Shown: positions 15,153 through 25,425, counted from the stretch's first letter. The stretch is DNA of 64,000 nucleotides from an uncultured Paracoccaceae bacterium (GCA_951812615.1 CATOSU010000007.1:353751-417750), one strand, 5' to 3'. The notes: generated from the letters alone by a model not told the origin. Numbers and translations are program-made.

Positions 15153-15506
15153 GACGCGGAATGTGAACAATAAGTGAACAAAAATCAAGCGTGCCGGCGG
15201 GAGGGTCGCGGGCAGACCCGAAACCCGGGTGATCCGGAGCGTGACACGTCAACGCGGCGCGTATCCGACGACGCACACAGAAAGGACGGCAAGCTCTGCA
15301 GCCTGGTCATCCGACGAAACCACTCAGATGACAAAGGCGGGCCAATTCTGAAAAACGCTGCGGAGCGAACGAACCGGCGCATTGCCGGCATCGGGTGCAT
15401 TCAAAAAAAAATCAGACGACTGATTTGGTTCAAAATACGTCTTGGGCGCCTGATCTGTTTCGCCTATTCCTGAAGCAACGGCATAAATCTGGACAAGGGG
15501 ACCCCA
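15153..15506. other. Intergenic region upstream of the sulfatase
   Basis: About 350 bases, without a convincing gene. An A9 tract at 15403-15411 overlaps an inverted repeat AAATCAG-ACGA-CTGATTT (15409-15426), which could be a regulator site for the sulfatase gene about 80 bases downstream. Confidence 0.4.
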
Positions 15507-17036
15507 ATGAAGCTTTCGATGGCAATCATAGGCGCATTGTTGACTGCAACGGCGGCGACGGCACAGGACGGCCCTATCGTTCATGACGGAGAGTTCAACT
15601 TCATCAAGGCGCAGTACGCCGAGGCGTGGGACGCACAGGACGTACGCGTCGATGCAAGGCTGGCCGAACTTCGCGAATCGAATGGCGGCAGGCCCCCGAA
15701 CATCCTGTATGTCCTGATCGACGATGTCAGCTTCGGGCTCATGGGCAACCGGGCGATGAACTACGTCGCCGGGTTCGACACGCCGAACATCAACGACTTC
15801 GCTTCAGAGAGCCTGTCGTTGATGCGGATGTACACTGAACCGTCCTGCACCCCCACCCGCACGGCCTTCCTGACAGGCAGCCATCCGATTCGGACAGGTA
15901 TCGACGAAGTCAAAGTTGCCCTGGTTGGTGAAGGCTTATCTAAAAACGAGGTCACAATAGCCGAAGTTCTGAAACAGACCGGGTACAATACGGCGCATGT
16001 TGGCAAATGGCACCAAGGCGATATCGAGGAATCTTACCCTCACCACCAGGGGTTTGATGTCGCGTTCTTTCCTGTTCATCAGCAGGTTCAGCTTAGCCTG
16101 ATGACACCTGAAGCTGCGAAGGCAGGCAACCTGAATGGCTGGCACCCTTCAACCCAGTCCGGCGAATTCAACATAGACCAACGCTTCCGTCCATACGGGC
16201 TTGTAACCGGGCTTGAGGCACGAGCGGGGGAAATGGCGCGTGAAGTTGGCATCGAAGCCGGTGAAGAGTGGACGCAGGGCCACTATGAAACCATGAATGA
16301 AACCTATCAGCGACAAGTTCTGGAACAACTGGAGCGCCTCGCTGGTGAGAATGCGCCGTTTTTTCTGCAATACTGGCCCCTCTACCCCATCAATTTTACC
16401 TACGGCGATCAACAGCGGTCCCGTAACGGTGGCTTCATGGCCGACAAAATGGAGCAGCTGGATGACTGGCTTGGCGACCTGATGGCCAAGGTTGACGAGC
16501 TTGGCGTCGCCGAAAACACGCTGGTTGTGGTGATGGCGGACAACGGTATTTTTAAGCAATACTCGCCGAACTCGGGCATGTCCGAGCTAATCTACCGCGG
16601 CGGCAAGGCTGAACACCTTGAGGGCGGTGTACGTGTCGATGCGTTTGTACGTTGGCCGGCGGCCATAGAAGGCGGAAGCTATGCCGGCGACATCATCCAC
16701 GTCTCAGATCTTTTTACGACCTTCGCTCGCATTGCCGGGGGGACTGAGTTCATTCCGCGCGACCGGGTGATCGACGGTGTGGATCAGACCGCTCTTTTCC
16801 TGGAAGGCGAAAGCAATTCGCGTCGGGATTATGTCTATATCTACGAAGGGCCGGTGTTGAGATCGATCGTCAAGCAGGAATTCAAGATGCACATGCCAGC
16901 GCCGGGTGTGCCGGGTGCCGCTGCACCGGTCTTTAACATTCTGAGAGATCCACGTGAGACCTATTCTGATATCGGCCAGTCTCTCTGGTCTGCGGCATCG
17001 TTTCAGGACATGGCCAAGCGGCACGCAAAAAAATGA
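15507..17036 (+). CDS. Exported type I sulfatase, C-terminus lost by frameshift
   Basis: Predicted formylglycine-dependent arylsulfatase hydrolysing sulfate esters in the periplasm. There is a signal peptide (MKLSMAIIGALLTATAATAQ). Metal ligands are Asp72 and Asp73 in LIDDVSFG; the modified cysteine is Cys114 in PSCTPTRTAF, followed by Arg118; HVGKWH and VMADNG are also present. The frame stops at 17034 right after an A7 run, yet the next frame continues with MIAKFPHREK and PYEGIENLRPE to 17152, a normal sulfatase ending. So about 40 residues are split off. The gene has more AT-rich codon use than its neighbours, suggesting transfer. No maturase gene is adjacent. Confidence 0.85.
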   Translation: MKLSMAIIGALLTATAATAQDGPIVHDGEFNFIKAQYAEAWDAQDVRVDARLAELRESNGGRPPNILYVLIDDVSFGLMGNRAMNYVAGFDTPNINDFASESLSLMRMYTEPSCTPTRTAFLTGSHPIRTGIDEVKVALVGEGLSKNEVTIAEVLKQTGYNTAHVGKWHQGDIEESYPHHQGFDVAFFPVHQQVQLSLMTPEAAKAGNLNGWHPSTQSGEFNIDQRFRPYGLVTGLEARAGEMAREVGIEAGEEWTQGHYETMNETYQRQVLEQLERLAGENAPFFLQYWPLYPINFTYGDQQRSRNGGFMADKMEQLDDWLGDLMAKVDELGVAENTLVVVMADNGIFKQYSPNSGMSELIYRGGKAEHLEGGVRVDAFVRWPAAIEGGSYAGDIIHVSDLFTTFARIAGGTEFIPRDRVIDGVDQTALFLEGESNSRRDYVYIYEGPVLRSIVKQEFKMHMPAPGVPGAAAPVFNILRDPRETYSDIGQSLWSAASFQDMAKRHAKK

Positions 17037-17152
17037 TCGCCAAGTTCCCGCACCGCGAAAAGGGAACAGATAAGCCATATGAGGGCATCGAAAACTTGCG
17101 CCCTGAGAGTGAGTTGGCCCGCAAGACTTTCGCAAGCTGGCAAGACAAGTAG
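17033..17152 (+). pseudogene. Separated C-terminal tail of the sulfatase
   Basis: Reading frame -1 relative to the sulfatase. It encodes MIAKFPHREKGTDKPYEGI, then ENLRPESELARKTF to a TAG at 17150-17152. The sequence is the expected end of the sulfatase and joins it if the A7 run at 17027-17033 is read with one extra base. Confidence 0.6.
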
Positions 17153-17338
17153 ACCGACCCATTTCCAGGCATGTGTTCCGGCGCGCCGGCAAGTTGCCGT
17201 CTTTCGAGCGGACATTCACGGAGTTTCGGCGGTTGTCCGCAACAAGCAGGCCGTGAATCTTGAAGAAGAAGCGCTGAACGGCGGCAGGTCCGAAACCCGC
17301 CTGCGGCAGGCGAAACCCCGGATATGGAGCCTCAGCAG

Positions 17339-18154
17339 CTAGTCGATATCGTGCGGGATGACCTGCACCGGCATGCCGGGCCGCAGCAATTTGCGGGGGT
17401 TCGGAAAGGCGATCAGAACGCTGCCTTCTCCGGTCTCGGAATCCAGCTCGAACCCGACCGACGCGATCCGGCCTTCCTGCGGATACTTCAACCCGTTGGG
17501 CAGGATCAGTTCGACGGTGACGTCCAGTGACCGGCTGGCGTCGAATTCCTGATTGGCCAGACGGTCCAGCACCCGCTCCATCTTCATCGTCGCGCGGACA
17601 TGGATGGGATCCAGCACGACCAGCTTTGCCACCGGGCCACTTTCGATCAGGTTGTAATTTGTCCCCGGCGCCACCTTCGGCGCCGACATGATCCCGTCCG
17701 CCGGGGCGTGCACCTGATGTGCCTCCAGCAACGCCCCGACGATCGAAGCCTCCAGATCGGCAATCTCGACGTTCTGCCGGGACTTTTCGACCTCGAAAAA
17801 CGCATCACTAAAGGCCGCTGCGGACACGGCTTCGCGCTCTTTCAGCTTTTGCTGGCGGTCGTAGTTTTCCTTGGCATGTTCCAGATCCTTGCGGGCCAGT
17901 TCCAGCCGCGACTGCGCCAGCTGGTACTGCAGCCGCGTCAGCGTGTCGTCCAGAACGATCAGGGTATCCCCCTCGTGAACGAACTGGCTTTCGGTGAACA
18001 GGATTTCCTTGATCTTGCCGTCGATGGCCGGCGAGATTTCCCAGCTGCGCGCCGGCAAGACCACGCCGTGGGTGCCTTCGGCGGTCTGGGCCGGTGCAGC
18101 GGAGGTCAGCAGGATCTGGCCCAGTGCCAGTACAGCCGCGATCAGTCCCCGCAT
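17339..18154 (-). CDS. HlyD/RND-type periplasmic adaptor protein
   Basis: 271 residues with a signal peptide (MRGLIAAVLALGQILLTSAA). Order of parts: biotinyl-lipoyl half (VLPARSWEISPAIDGKIKEI, VHEGDTLIVLDD), a coiled-coil hairpin (about residues 85-150, LARKDLEHAKENYDRQQKLKE), the second lipoyl half (VHAPADGIMSAPKVAPG), and a beta-barrel ending LRPGMPVQVIPHD. This is the membrane-fusion-protein architecture linking an inner-membrane pump to an outer-membrane channel. No pump or TolC gene is in the window, so its partner is unknown. The ATG at 18154 is chosen because the signal peptide begins there. Confidence 0.8.
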   Translation of the reverse strand: MRGLIAAVLALGQILLTSAAPAQTAEGTHGVVLPARSWEISPAIDGKIKEILFTESQFVHEGDTLIVLDDTLTRLQYQLAQSRLELARKDLEHAKENYDRQQKLKEREAVSAAAFSDAFFEVEKSRQNVEIADLEASIVGALLEAHQVHAPADGIMSAPKVAPGTNYNLIESGPVAKLVVLDPIHVRATMKMERVLDRLANQEFDASRSLDVTVELILPNGLKYPQEGRIASVGFELDSETGEGSVLIAFPNPRKLLRPGMPVQVIPHDID

Positions 18155-18273
18155 GTTTCCACCCCCGTCGAATTCCGTCTGTGCCCGGTATCGTGCGAAT
18201 GTCCGGCGCGGCTTGTCAAGCTGCGCGGACGGACGGACACGCCGTTCAGACACGATGATGTCCCTGCAGAAAT

Positions 18274-18306
18274 GAAAAACCCCGCGCGATGCACGGGGTT
18301 TTTTTG
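18274..18306 (-). terminator. Rho-independent terminator of sodB
   Basis: Stem AAACCCCG / CGGGGTTT around a short loop, with A-rich flank on one side and T7 on the other, so it can work on both strands. It lies just downstream of the sodB stop and upstream of the adaptor gene. Confidence 0.8.
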
Positions 18307-18326
18307 TCTGTCGTTCCGTCCAGCGG

Positions 18327-18926
18327 TCACATGCGCGAAGCGACGTTTTCCCAGTTCACGAGATTGTCGAGGAAGTTCGAGAGGTAGACCGGCCGCTTGT
18401 TGCGGAAGTCGATATAGTAGGAATGTTCCCACACGTCGCAGCCCAGAAGCGCGGTCTGGCCGAAGCAGAGCGGGTTGACGCCGTTTTCGGTCTTGGTCAC
18501 CGCCAGCGAGCCGTCGGCGTTTTTCACCAGCCACGCCCAGCCAGAACCGAACTGACCTGCGCCTGCGGCCGAAAACTGCGATTTGAACTCGTCGACCGAG
18601 CCAAAGGCTTCGGTCAGGGCGCTTTCCAACTCGCCCGGCATGCCGGTGTCACCCGGGCCCATCATTTCCCAGAACTGGTTGTGGTTCCACAACTGCGAGA
18701 TGTTGTTGAAGATCCCGTTCTGAGCGACGGCATTGGCATCATAAGTGCCGGTGATGATGTCTTCCATCGACTTGCCGTCCCACTCTGTGCCGGCAATCAG
18801 CTTGTTGCCGTTGTCGACATAGGCCTTGTGGTGCAGATCGTGGTGGTATTCGAGGGTTTCCTGGCTCATGCCCTTGGAAGCCAGGGCATCATGTGCATAA
18901 GGAAGATCCGGTAGTTCAAAAGCCAT
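18327..18926 (-). CDS. sodB: Superoxide dismutase, Fe type
   Basis: 199 residues, full length for cytoplasmic Fe/Mn superoxide dismutase. Metal ligands are His28 (EYHHDLHHKAYV), His82 (QLWNHNQFW), Asp164 and His168 (DVWEHSYY). Gln78 in ISQLWNH is placed as in iron enzymes (in manganese enzymes the glutamine comes from the other site), and QFGSGWAWL is typical of FeSOD. It stands alone with its own terminator. Its start codon is close to the divergent FkbM gene, so the two promoters share about 70 bases. Confidence 0.95.
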   Translation of the reverse strand: MAFELPDLPYAHDALASKGMSQETLEYHHDLHHKAYVDNGNKLIAGTEWDGKSMEDIITGTYDANAVAQNGIFNNISQLWNHNQFWEMMGPGDTGMPGELESALTEAFGSVDEFKSQFSAAGAGQFGSGWAWLVKNADGSLAVTKTENGVNPLCFGQTALLGCDVWEHSYYIDFRNKRPVYLSNFLDNLVNWENVASRM

Positions 18927-18998
18927 AGCGTGCGCCTCCCGCTGAATGTTGGTTCCTTCCGCTACATGCGGCGCGGACCCCCTCAGGTCAAGGGCGGA

Positions 18999-19778
18999 AT
19001 GGCGGGAGGAATGGTCGATGCAGACAGACTGGCGGAAGACACGGTACCGCGCGCAGGGCTATGTGCCCGCGTTCTGGCGGGGGAAACATTCCGCTGTGAC
19101 CCCTATCACAGCAAGTTCTGGCTGCGGGCAACGGCGGGCAATTGGGAACCCGAAACCTTCGAGGTGCTCGACACCTATCTGCAGCCGGGCCGTGATTATC
19201 TGGATATCGGGGCGTGGATCGGGCCGACGGTGCTATATGCCGCGCGCAAGGCACGGCGGGTCTGGTGTTTCGAACCGGATCCGCGGGCGTTCCGGCATCT
19301 GGCCTGGAACCTCGAACTGAACGACGTCAGCAACGTGTCCGCGCTGCCCGTGGCCCTGTCCGACCGGACCGGCATTGCCCGGATGGCCAGCTTTGGCGGG
19401 GAAACCGGGGACAGCATGACCAGCCTGCTGAACACCGGCGGCGACGGGTTTGACGCCGTGACGCTGGCCTGGGATCAGTTTTTGTCCGACACCGATCTGA
19501 GCGGCGTGTCACTGGTCAAGATGGATATCGAGGGGGCCGAATTTGGCGTGCTGCCCGAGTTGCTGCCATGGCTGCAGAAACAGCGCCCGGCGCTTTACCT
19601 GTCGACCCATGCGCCCTATCTGCCCGTCGGCGACCGCCGGGCGGCGATGGAAAAGCTGGCTGATCAGCTGGAATTTTACGGCCGGTGCATCGGCCCCGGT
19701 GGCGCCGGAGGCTTCCGCGAGACGCTGACATCACCCGAGGCGCTGGAAAAGTTCCGCAGCTTCATTTTCTGCGACTGA
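18999..19778 (+). CDS. FkbM-family SAM-dependent methyltransferase
   Basis: About 259 residues. The methyltransferase core is visible: RDYLDIGAWIGPTVLYAA (SAM motif I), VWCFEPDPRAFRHLAWN, and SLVKMDIEGAEFGVLPELLP, the FkbM hallmark DIEGxE. These enzymes usually O-methylate sugars or polyketides, but the acceptor here cannot be told. The start is ambiguous between ATG 18999 (preceded by AAGGGCGG) and ATG 19011 (GGAGGA directly before it, too close). The frame is open further upstream to 18930, which overlaps the sodB promoter and is unlikely. Confidence 0.8.
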   Translation: MAGGMVDADRLAEDTVPRAGLCARVLAGETFRCDPYHSKFWLRATAGNWEPETFEVLDTYLQPGRDYLDIGAWIGPTVLYAARKARRVWCFEPDPRAFRHLAWNLELNDVSNVSALPVALSDRTGIARMASFGGETGDSMTSLLNTGGDGFDAVTLAWDQFLSDTDLSGVSLVKMDIEGAEFGVLPELLPWLQKQRPALYLSTHAPYLPVGDRRAAMEKLADQLEFYGRCIGPGGAGGFRETLTSPEALEKFRSFIFCD

Positions 19779-19992
19779 CGACGTCCCCTGATGCCTCCGG
19801 CGAAGACGCAGATGGCGGATTACCGCGCCGACGCTTCGTCAGCTGATTGCAGGCCACCGAACAGGTCCTGAACCGCCCCGGGGGTCGCGATGGCCAGCAG
19901 GCTTCTTGAAAATTGCCGGGCGTCAATTACTCTGCCCGGTGACTGGCCTTGCGGTACCGCGGGTTCGACAGGTCGGACGGAAAGGTCAGAGA

Positions 19993-21024
19993 ATGAACGA
20001 TCCCAAAATCAGAAACATGGAAGATTTCGCCGCGGTGATCGGGATTTCCCGCCCGACTGTTTCCAAGTTCTTCAACGACCCCGACAGCGTCCGCAAATCC
20101 ACGCGAAAGCGCATCGAGGCGGCCCTGGAACGGTATGAATACCGCCCCAACATCTATGCGGTGAACCAGAACCGGCGACAGACGAAAAACGTCGGGCTGG
20201 TGGTTCCCAACCTGACCGACCCGTTCTTTGCCGGGATTGCCCGCACCATCGAGGGGCTGATCGTCAATGCCGGATTCAACCCGCTGCTGCTGAGCTCCCA
20301 TGGCGGACCCGAACAGGAAATCGCCAATCTCGACAGTCTTCGCGCGATCAAACCAGCCGGCGTGCTGCTGGCGCCGCTTGGACGGGCGTCGGACACAGAT
20401 CAGGTCGCCGCATTTGCCGGGGAAGTGCCGACCGTGCTGTTTGACGCCAATCTCGATGGTATCGGAGAGGCGTTTTTCGGGTCCGACAACACTCAAAGCA
20501 TCGGGCTGATCGTCGAATACCTGTGCCGGACCGGCGAACCGCCGGTTTTTTTTGAAATGAAAACGCCGGTCAACCCAAACGCCCACAGGCGCCACAACGC
20601 CTATTTCGCCGCGATGGAGCGGCTGGGGCATGAACCGCATGTGATACAGGTCAGCGGCGAAGGCTGGGAATTCGAAGAGATCGGGTTCCGCGAAGGGACC
20701 CGGGTCATCGCCGAAGGTCGATTGCCGACCAACACCATCCTGTGCTCCAACGACAGGCTGGCCATTGGCTTGTTGTCGGCGGCCTTTGAAAGCGGGCTGA
20801 AGGTCGGCCTCGGATCCGGCTGTACGCTCAGGGTTGCCGGCCATGATGATCATCCGTTCTCGCGCTATACCTGCCCGACACTGACCACGGTTTCGCAGGA
20901 TTACGACTCGATCGCGGCACGCAGCGTCGAGACCCTGATGCGGCTGATCGAGTCGGAAATACGGGCAGAAAAACGCGAGGTCACCCTGTTTCAGGGCCGG
21001 CTCACGATGCGAGGGTCGGCTTAA
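19993..21024 (+). CDS. LacI-family transcriptional regulator of the polyol ABC operon
   Basis: 343 residues. N-terminal helix-turn-helix MEDFAAVIGISRPTVSKFFN, hinge RYEYRPNIYAVNQNR, then a periplasmic-binding-protein-like sugar domain (NVGLVVPNLTDPFFAGIAR, AGVLLAPLG, ILCSNDRLAIGLL, VAGHDD). The start at 19993 has AAAGG upstream and begins directly before the DNA-binding domain. It lies 117 bases upstream of, and co-directional with, the smoEFGK-like genes. A 14-bp perfect palindrome centred on CG (21055-21068) between the two is a likely operator, so it probably represses the operon in the absence of a polyol. Confidence 0.85.
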   Translation: MNDPKIRNMEDFAAVIGISRPTVSKFFNDPDSVRKSTRKRIEAALERYEYRPNIYAVNQNRRQTKNVGLVVPNLTDPFFAGIARTIEGLIVNAGFNPLLLSSHGGPEQEIANLDSLRAIKPAGVLLAPLGRASDTDQVAAFAGEVPTVLFDANLDGIGEAFFGSDNTQSIGLIVEYLCRTGEPPVFFEMKTPVNPNAHRRHNAYFAAMERLGHEPHVIQVSGEGWEFEEIGFREGTRVIAEGRLPTNTILCSNDRLAIGLLSAAFESGLKVGLGSGCTLRVAGHDDHPFSRYTCPTLTTVSQDYDSIAARSVETLMRLIESEIRAEKREVTLFQGRLTMRGSA

Positions 21025-21054
21025 ACAATTGATTTATCTTCCGTAATTCATTTT

Positions 21055-21068
21055 TTTACGCGCGTAAA
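21055..21068. promoter_or_regulatory. LacI-type operator upstream of smoE
   Basis: TTTACGCGCGTAAA is a perfect 14-bp palindrome with a central CG, the usual form of LacI-family operators. It lies just upstream of the -35 element of the smoE promoter. Confidence 0.6.
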
Positions 21069-21075
21069 TTATTAA

Positions 21076-21103
21076 TTGACGTCGCGGAATGAAATTGTCT
21101 ATT
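21076..21103 (+). promoter_or_regulatory. Sigma-70 promoter of the smo operon
   Basis: TTGACG at 21076-21081, a 16-bp spacer, and TCTATT at 21098-21103, 37 bases upstream of the smoE start codon. Confidence 0.45.
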
Positions 21104-21140
21104 GTCAGGCATCAACATCCAACCACAGGGAGGAAACTGG

Positions 21141-22424
21141 ATGTCTCTCAAGAAAACGCTCGGAGCGGCAAGTGTCATTGCGATGGCGGCGGGATTTGTG
21201 TCTGCGTCGGAGTCGCTGACGATTGCGATTGTGAACAATGGTCACATGATCAACATGCAGAAGGTTGCGGAGGCTTACACGGCGAAGACCGGTGTTGAGC
21301 TGAAGTGGGTTTCGCTGGAGGAGGGTGTTCTGCGCGAGCAGGTACAGTCGGACACGGCAACCGGTGGTGGTCAGTATGACATTATCAACATCGGCATGCA
21401 GGAAGCCCCGATCTGGGGTCAGGCCGGCTGGATCGAGCCGCTGGATTTCGGGGCCGATTACGATGTTGACGATATTCTGCCGGCGATGCGCAACGGCCTG
21501 TCCTACGAGGGTCAGCTTTACGCGGCCCCGTTCTACGGCGAGAGCTCGATGGTCATGTACCGCAAGGATCTGGCCGATGCGGCCGGTGTTGCGATTGCCG
21601 ACAATGACAGCTGGGACAATGTCAGGGCGGCCGCTGCGGCGATGCACGACCCCGACAACGGCGTTTACGGCGCCTGCCTGCGCGGCAAGCCGGGCTGGGG
21701 CGACAACATGGCGTTCATCACGACCGTCGTGAACTCGTTCGGTGGCGCCTGGTTCGACGCGGATTACAAACCGCAGCTCGACAGCGACGAATGGAACGCG
21801 GCGATCAACTTCTATGTTGACCTGCTGGGCAGCTACGGACCTCCGGGGTCGGAAGGCAACTCGTTCAACGAGATCCTGGCGCTTTACAACGAAGGCAAGT
21901 GCGGCCTGTGGATCGACGCGACCATCGCGGCCTCGTTCCTGACCGTTGACGGTGTTGAATACGCCCAGTCGCCGAATGCCGGCAACCCGGTTGGTGCGAA
22001 CTGGCTGTGGGCCTGGGCCATGGCCATCCCCGCGGGATCGCCGAATGCCGGGGCGGCTGCCGACTTCATCGCATGGGCGACGTCGAAGGACTATGTTCAG
22101 GCGGTTGGCGCACATCCGGACTTCGGCTGGGCCAAGGTTCCGACCGGTCAGCGCGCATCCACCTACGCGATCCCCGAGTTCCAGGCCGCGGCCCGCTTTG
22201 CATCGGCCGAACTGGCCGCGATCGAAAGCGCGGCGCCCGAAGCGACCGACCTGAAGCCTTACGTTGGTGTTCAGTTCGCCGCCATCCCGGAGTTCCCGGA
22301 AGTCGGCTCGGCGGTTGCCCAGGAAATGGCCGCGGCCCTGTCCGGTGCCAAATCGGTTGAGGATGCCCTGGCTGCCGCGCAGTCCGCAGCAGACTCGATC
22401 ATGCAGGAAGCCGGCTACTACTAA
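21141..22424 (+). CDS. smoE: Sorbitol/mannitol-type ABC transporter substrate-binding protein
   Basis: 427 residues with a signal peptide (MSLKKTLGAASVIAMAAGFV). The mature protein starts SESLTIAIVNNGHMINMQKV and contains YDIINIGMQEAPIWGQAGWI, close to the Rhodobacter SmoE pattern, an extracellular binding protein family 1 for sorbitol and mannitol. A strong ribosome site (AGGGAGGAAAC) precedes ATG 21141. First gene of smoEFGK. The 164-base gap to the first permease has small GC-rich inverted repeats but no clear terminator, consistent with the binding protein being made in excess. Confidence 0.85.
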   Translation: MSLKKTLGAASVIAMAAGFVSASESLTIAIVNNGHMINMQKVAEAYTAKTGVELKWVSLEEGVLREQVQSDTATGGGQYDIINIGMQEAPIWGQAGWIEPLDFGADYDVDDILPAMRNGLSYEGQLYAAPFYGESSMVMYRKDLADAAGVAIADNDSWDNVRAAAAAMHDPDNGVYGACLRGKPGWGDNMAFITTVVNSFGGAWFDADYKPQLDSDEWNAAINFYVDLLGSYGPPGSEGNSFNEILALYNEGKCGLWIDATIAASFLTVDGVEYAQSPNAGNPVGANWLWAWAMAIPAGSPNAGAAADFIAWATSKDYVQAVGAHPDFGWAKVPTGQRASTYAIPEFQAAARFASAELAAIESAAPEATDLKPYVGVQFAAIPEFPEVGSAVAQEMAAALSGAKSVEDALAAAQSAADSIMQEAGYY

Positions 22425-22588
22425 GCAGCTCTCCCCCGCAGGGGTCCGGCAACAGCCGGGCCTCCGCCCCGACAAAGGCCGCCACCGCGACAGGCAGATC
22501 GCTCAGTCACAGGTCCGGCCTAGACTACGAACCATCAAAATTTCCAAGATGCGTCGTCCAACCTTCACTTTGACGGGGAAATAGAGTT

Positions 22589-23527
22589 ATGTCCGACAGA
22601 ACACTCCCTCGCCTCCTGCAGACCCCAGCCGTCGTGCTGCTTCTGATATGGATGCTCGTACCACTTTCGATGACGCTGTACTTCTCGTTCATCCGGTACG
22701 TCCTCAACAACCTGCGCCGTCCCGAGTGGACAACCCCCTCTCTTTCCAACTGGCGCGGCTTTGGTAACTACGAATTTGTTCTTAAATCCAAGGACTTCCT
22801 GTTCGCGATCCAGAACAGCCTGTTCATCGTCTGCAGCATCCTGATCCTGACCGTCATCCTCGGCGTCCTGATCGCGGTGCTGGTCAACCGGACCTTCCCC
22901 GGGCGCGGCATCGTGCGGGTTCTGCTGATCTCGCCCTTCTTCGTCATGCCGGCGGTGAACGGGGTCTTGTGGATCAACATGCTGCTTGACCCGGTTCTGG
23001 GCCTGCAGGGGCTTGCCGTGAACGGGCTCAACGATCTGGCCGCCTCACTGCGCGACGCGCCGCTGATCGGCTGGTTCTTCTCGCTCTGGCCCGAGTTCGA
23101 ACCGATCTCGTTCCGCGCCACCCAGACCTCGGCCTACGCGGTGATCATGATGGTCACCTGGCAGTGGACACCCTTTGCCGTGCTGATCTTCATGACCTCG
23201 CTGCAATCCGAGGACCAGCAGCAGAAGGAAGCCGCCGTGCTGGACGGGGCGAGCACCTGGGCACAGTTCCGCTTTCTGACGGTGCCGCATCTGGGCCGCC
23301 CGATTGCCATCGTGGTGATGATCCAGGCGATCTTTCACCTCTCGCTCTATGCGGAAATCGAAATCGTCAGCCGCGGGAACGGCAACAAGAACCTGCCCTA
23401 CCTGATCGGTGAATTTGCCAACAACAACATCGGTGCCGCCAGCGCCACCGGTATCTTTGCAGTCATTCTTGCCAACATCGTAGCCATCTTCCTGCTGCGC
23501 ATGATCGGCAAGACCCTGATGGAATAA
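22589..23527 (+). CDS. smoF: Polyol ABC transporter permease 1
   Basis: 312 residues with six to seven membrane helices. N-terminal helix VVLLLIWMLVPLSMTLYFSF, and the EAA loop that contacts the ATPase reads EAAVLDGASTWAQFRFLTVP near residue 215. This is the MalF-type permease of the sugar importer family; substrate is inferred from SmoE. 164 bases after smoE and 10 bases before the second permease. Confidence 0.85.
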   Translation: MSDRTLPRLLQTPAVVLLLIWMLVPLSMTLYFSFIRYVLNNLRRPEWTTPSLSNWRGFGNYEFVLKSKDFLFAIQNSLFIVCSILILTVILGVLIAVLVNRTFPGRGIVRVLLISPFFVMPAVNGVLWINMLLDPVLGLQGLAVNGLNDLAASLRDAPLIGWFFSLWPEFEPISFRATQTSAYAVIMMVTWQWTPFAVLIFMTSLQSEDQQQKEAAVLDGASTWAQFRFLTVPHLGRPIAIVVMIQAIFHLSLYAEIEIVSRGNGNKNLPYLIGEFANNNIGAASATGIFAVILANIVAIFLLRMIGKTLME

Positions 23528-23537
23528 GGGAACGATC

Positions 23538-24374
23538 ATGGCTATTGTCGCACAAACCTCCCGCTTCTCCAAAATCGCATGGCCGATCGCGGCCTGGGCT
23601 GTTGGGTTGCTGTTCTTCTTTCCGATCTTCTGGATGGTTCTGACCAGCTTCAAGACGGACGCGGACGCGGTCAAACCCGAGTTCCTGTTCTTCTTCACGC
23701 CGACGCTGGAGAACTACCTGAACATGACCGAGAACTACGATTACTGGCGGTTCGCCGCCAACTCGGTGATCTGCTCGGTCTTCGCCACGGTCTTCACGCT
23801 CTTTGTCGGCATTCCCTCCGCCTACGCGATGGCCTTCAACCCGAGCCGGTCGACCAAGGACGTGCTGATGTGGATGTTGTCGACCAAGATGCTGCCGGCC
23901 GCGGCAGTGCTCTACCCGATGACCTTTATCACCAAGAACTTCCTCGGCATCTTCGACACCCATTTCCTGATCATCCTGGTGCTCAGCCTGATCAACCTGC
24001 CGATCGTGGTCTGGATGCTGTTCACCTACTTCAAGGAGATCCCGAAGGACATCATCGAGGCCGGCAAGATGGACGGGGTCAACACCTGGGGCGAGATCAG
24101 GGAAATCCTCGTGCCGCTGGCCTGGGGCGGCATCGCCTCGACCGCCCTGCTGTGCTTCATCTTCTGCTGGAACGAAGCCTACTGGACCGTCCGCCTCACC
24201 ACCACCGACGCGGCCACCCTGTCCAAACTCATCGAAGGCAACCGGGCCCCCGAAGGCCTGTTCTTCGGACGCCTCTCGGCGGTGTCGACCGCAGCCGTGG
24301 GACCAATCATCGTACTGGGCTGGTTCTGTCAGAAACAACTGGTCCAGGGCTTGACCTTCGGTGCCGTGAAATAG
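23538..24374 (+). CDS. smoG: Polyol ABC transporter permease 2
   Basis: 278 residues, six membrane helices, MalG type. N-terminal helix [23 protein letters not shown] loop [20 protein letters not shown] near residue 175, and a C-terminal end [12 protein letters not shown], the conserved QxGLTxGAVK tail of this family. Forms the heterodimeric channel with the upstream permease. Confidence 0.9.
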   Translation: MAIVAQTSRFSKIAWPIAAWAVGLLFFFPIFWMVLTSFKTDADAVKPEFLFFFTPTLENYLNMTENYDYWRFAANSVICSVFATVFTLFVGIPSAYAMAFNPSRSTKDVLMWMLSTKMLPAAAVLYPMTFITKNFLGIFDTHFLIILVLSLINLPIVVWMLFTYFKEIPKDIIEAGKMDGVNTWGEIREILVPLAWGGIASTALLCFIFCWNEAYWTVRLTTTDAATLSKLIEGNRAPEGLFFGRLSAVSTAAVGPIIVLGWFCQKQLVQGLTFGAVK

Positions 24375-24420
24375 CGCCGCGCTCAAGCAGCGACGCGGTC
24401 GCGTAAAGAAAGGAAAGATC

Positions 24421-25424
<1,004 letters not shown>

Positions 25425-25425
<1 letters not shown>

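Noticed and set aside
15174-15473. 99-codon plus frame upstream of the sulfatase
   Set aside because: Composition is random-like, it runs through the A9 tract and inverted repeat, and has no ribosome site.
21105-22475. 456-codon frame antisense to smoE
   Set aside because: Mirror of codon bias in a high-GC gene; protein is Arg/Gly-rich with no domains.
22425-22588. Possible attenuator between smoE and the first permease
   Set aside because: Only 4-5 bp inverted repeats and no T-run; too weak to claim.
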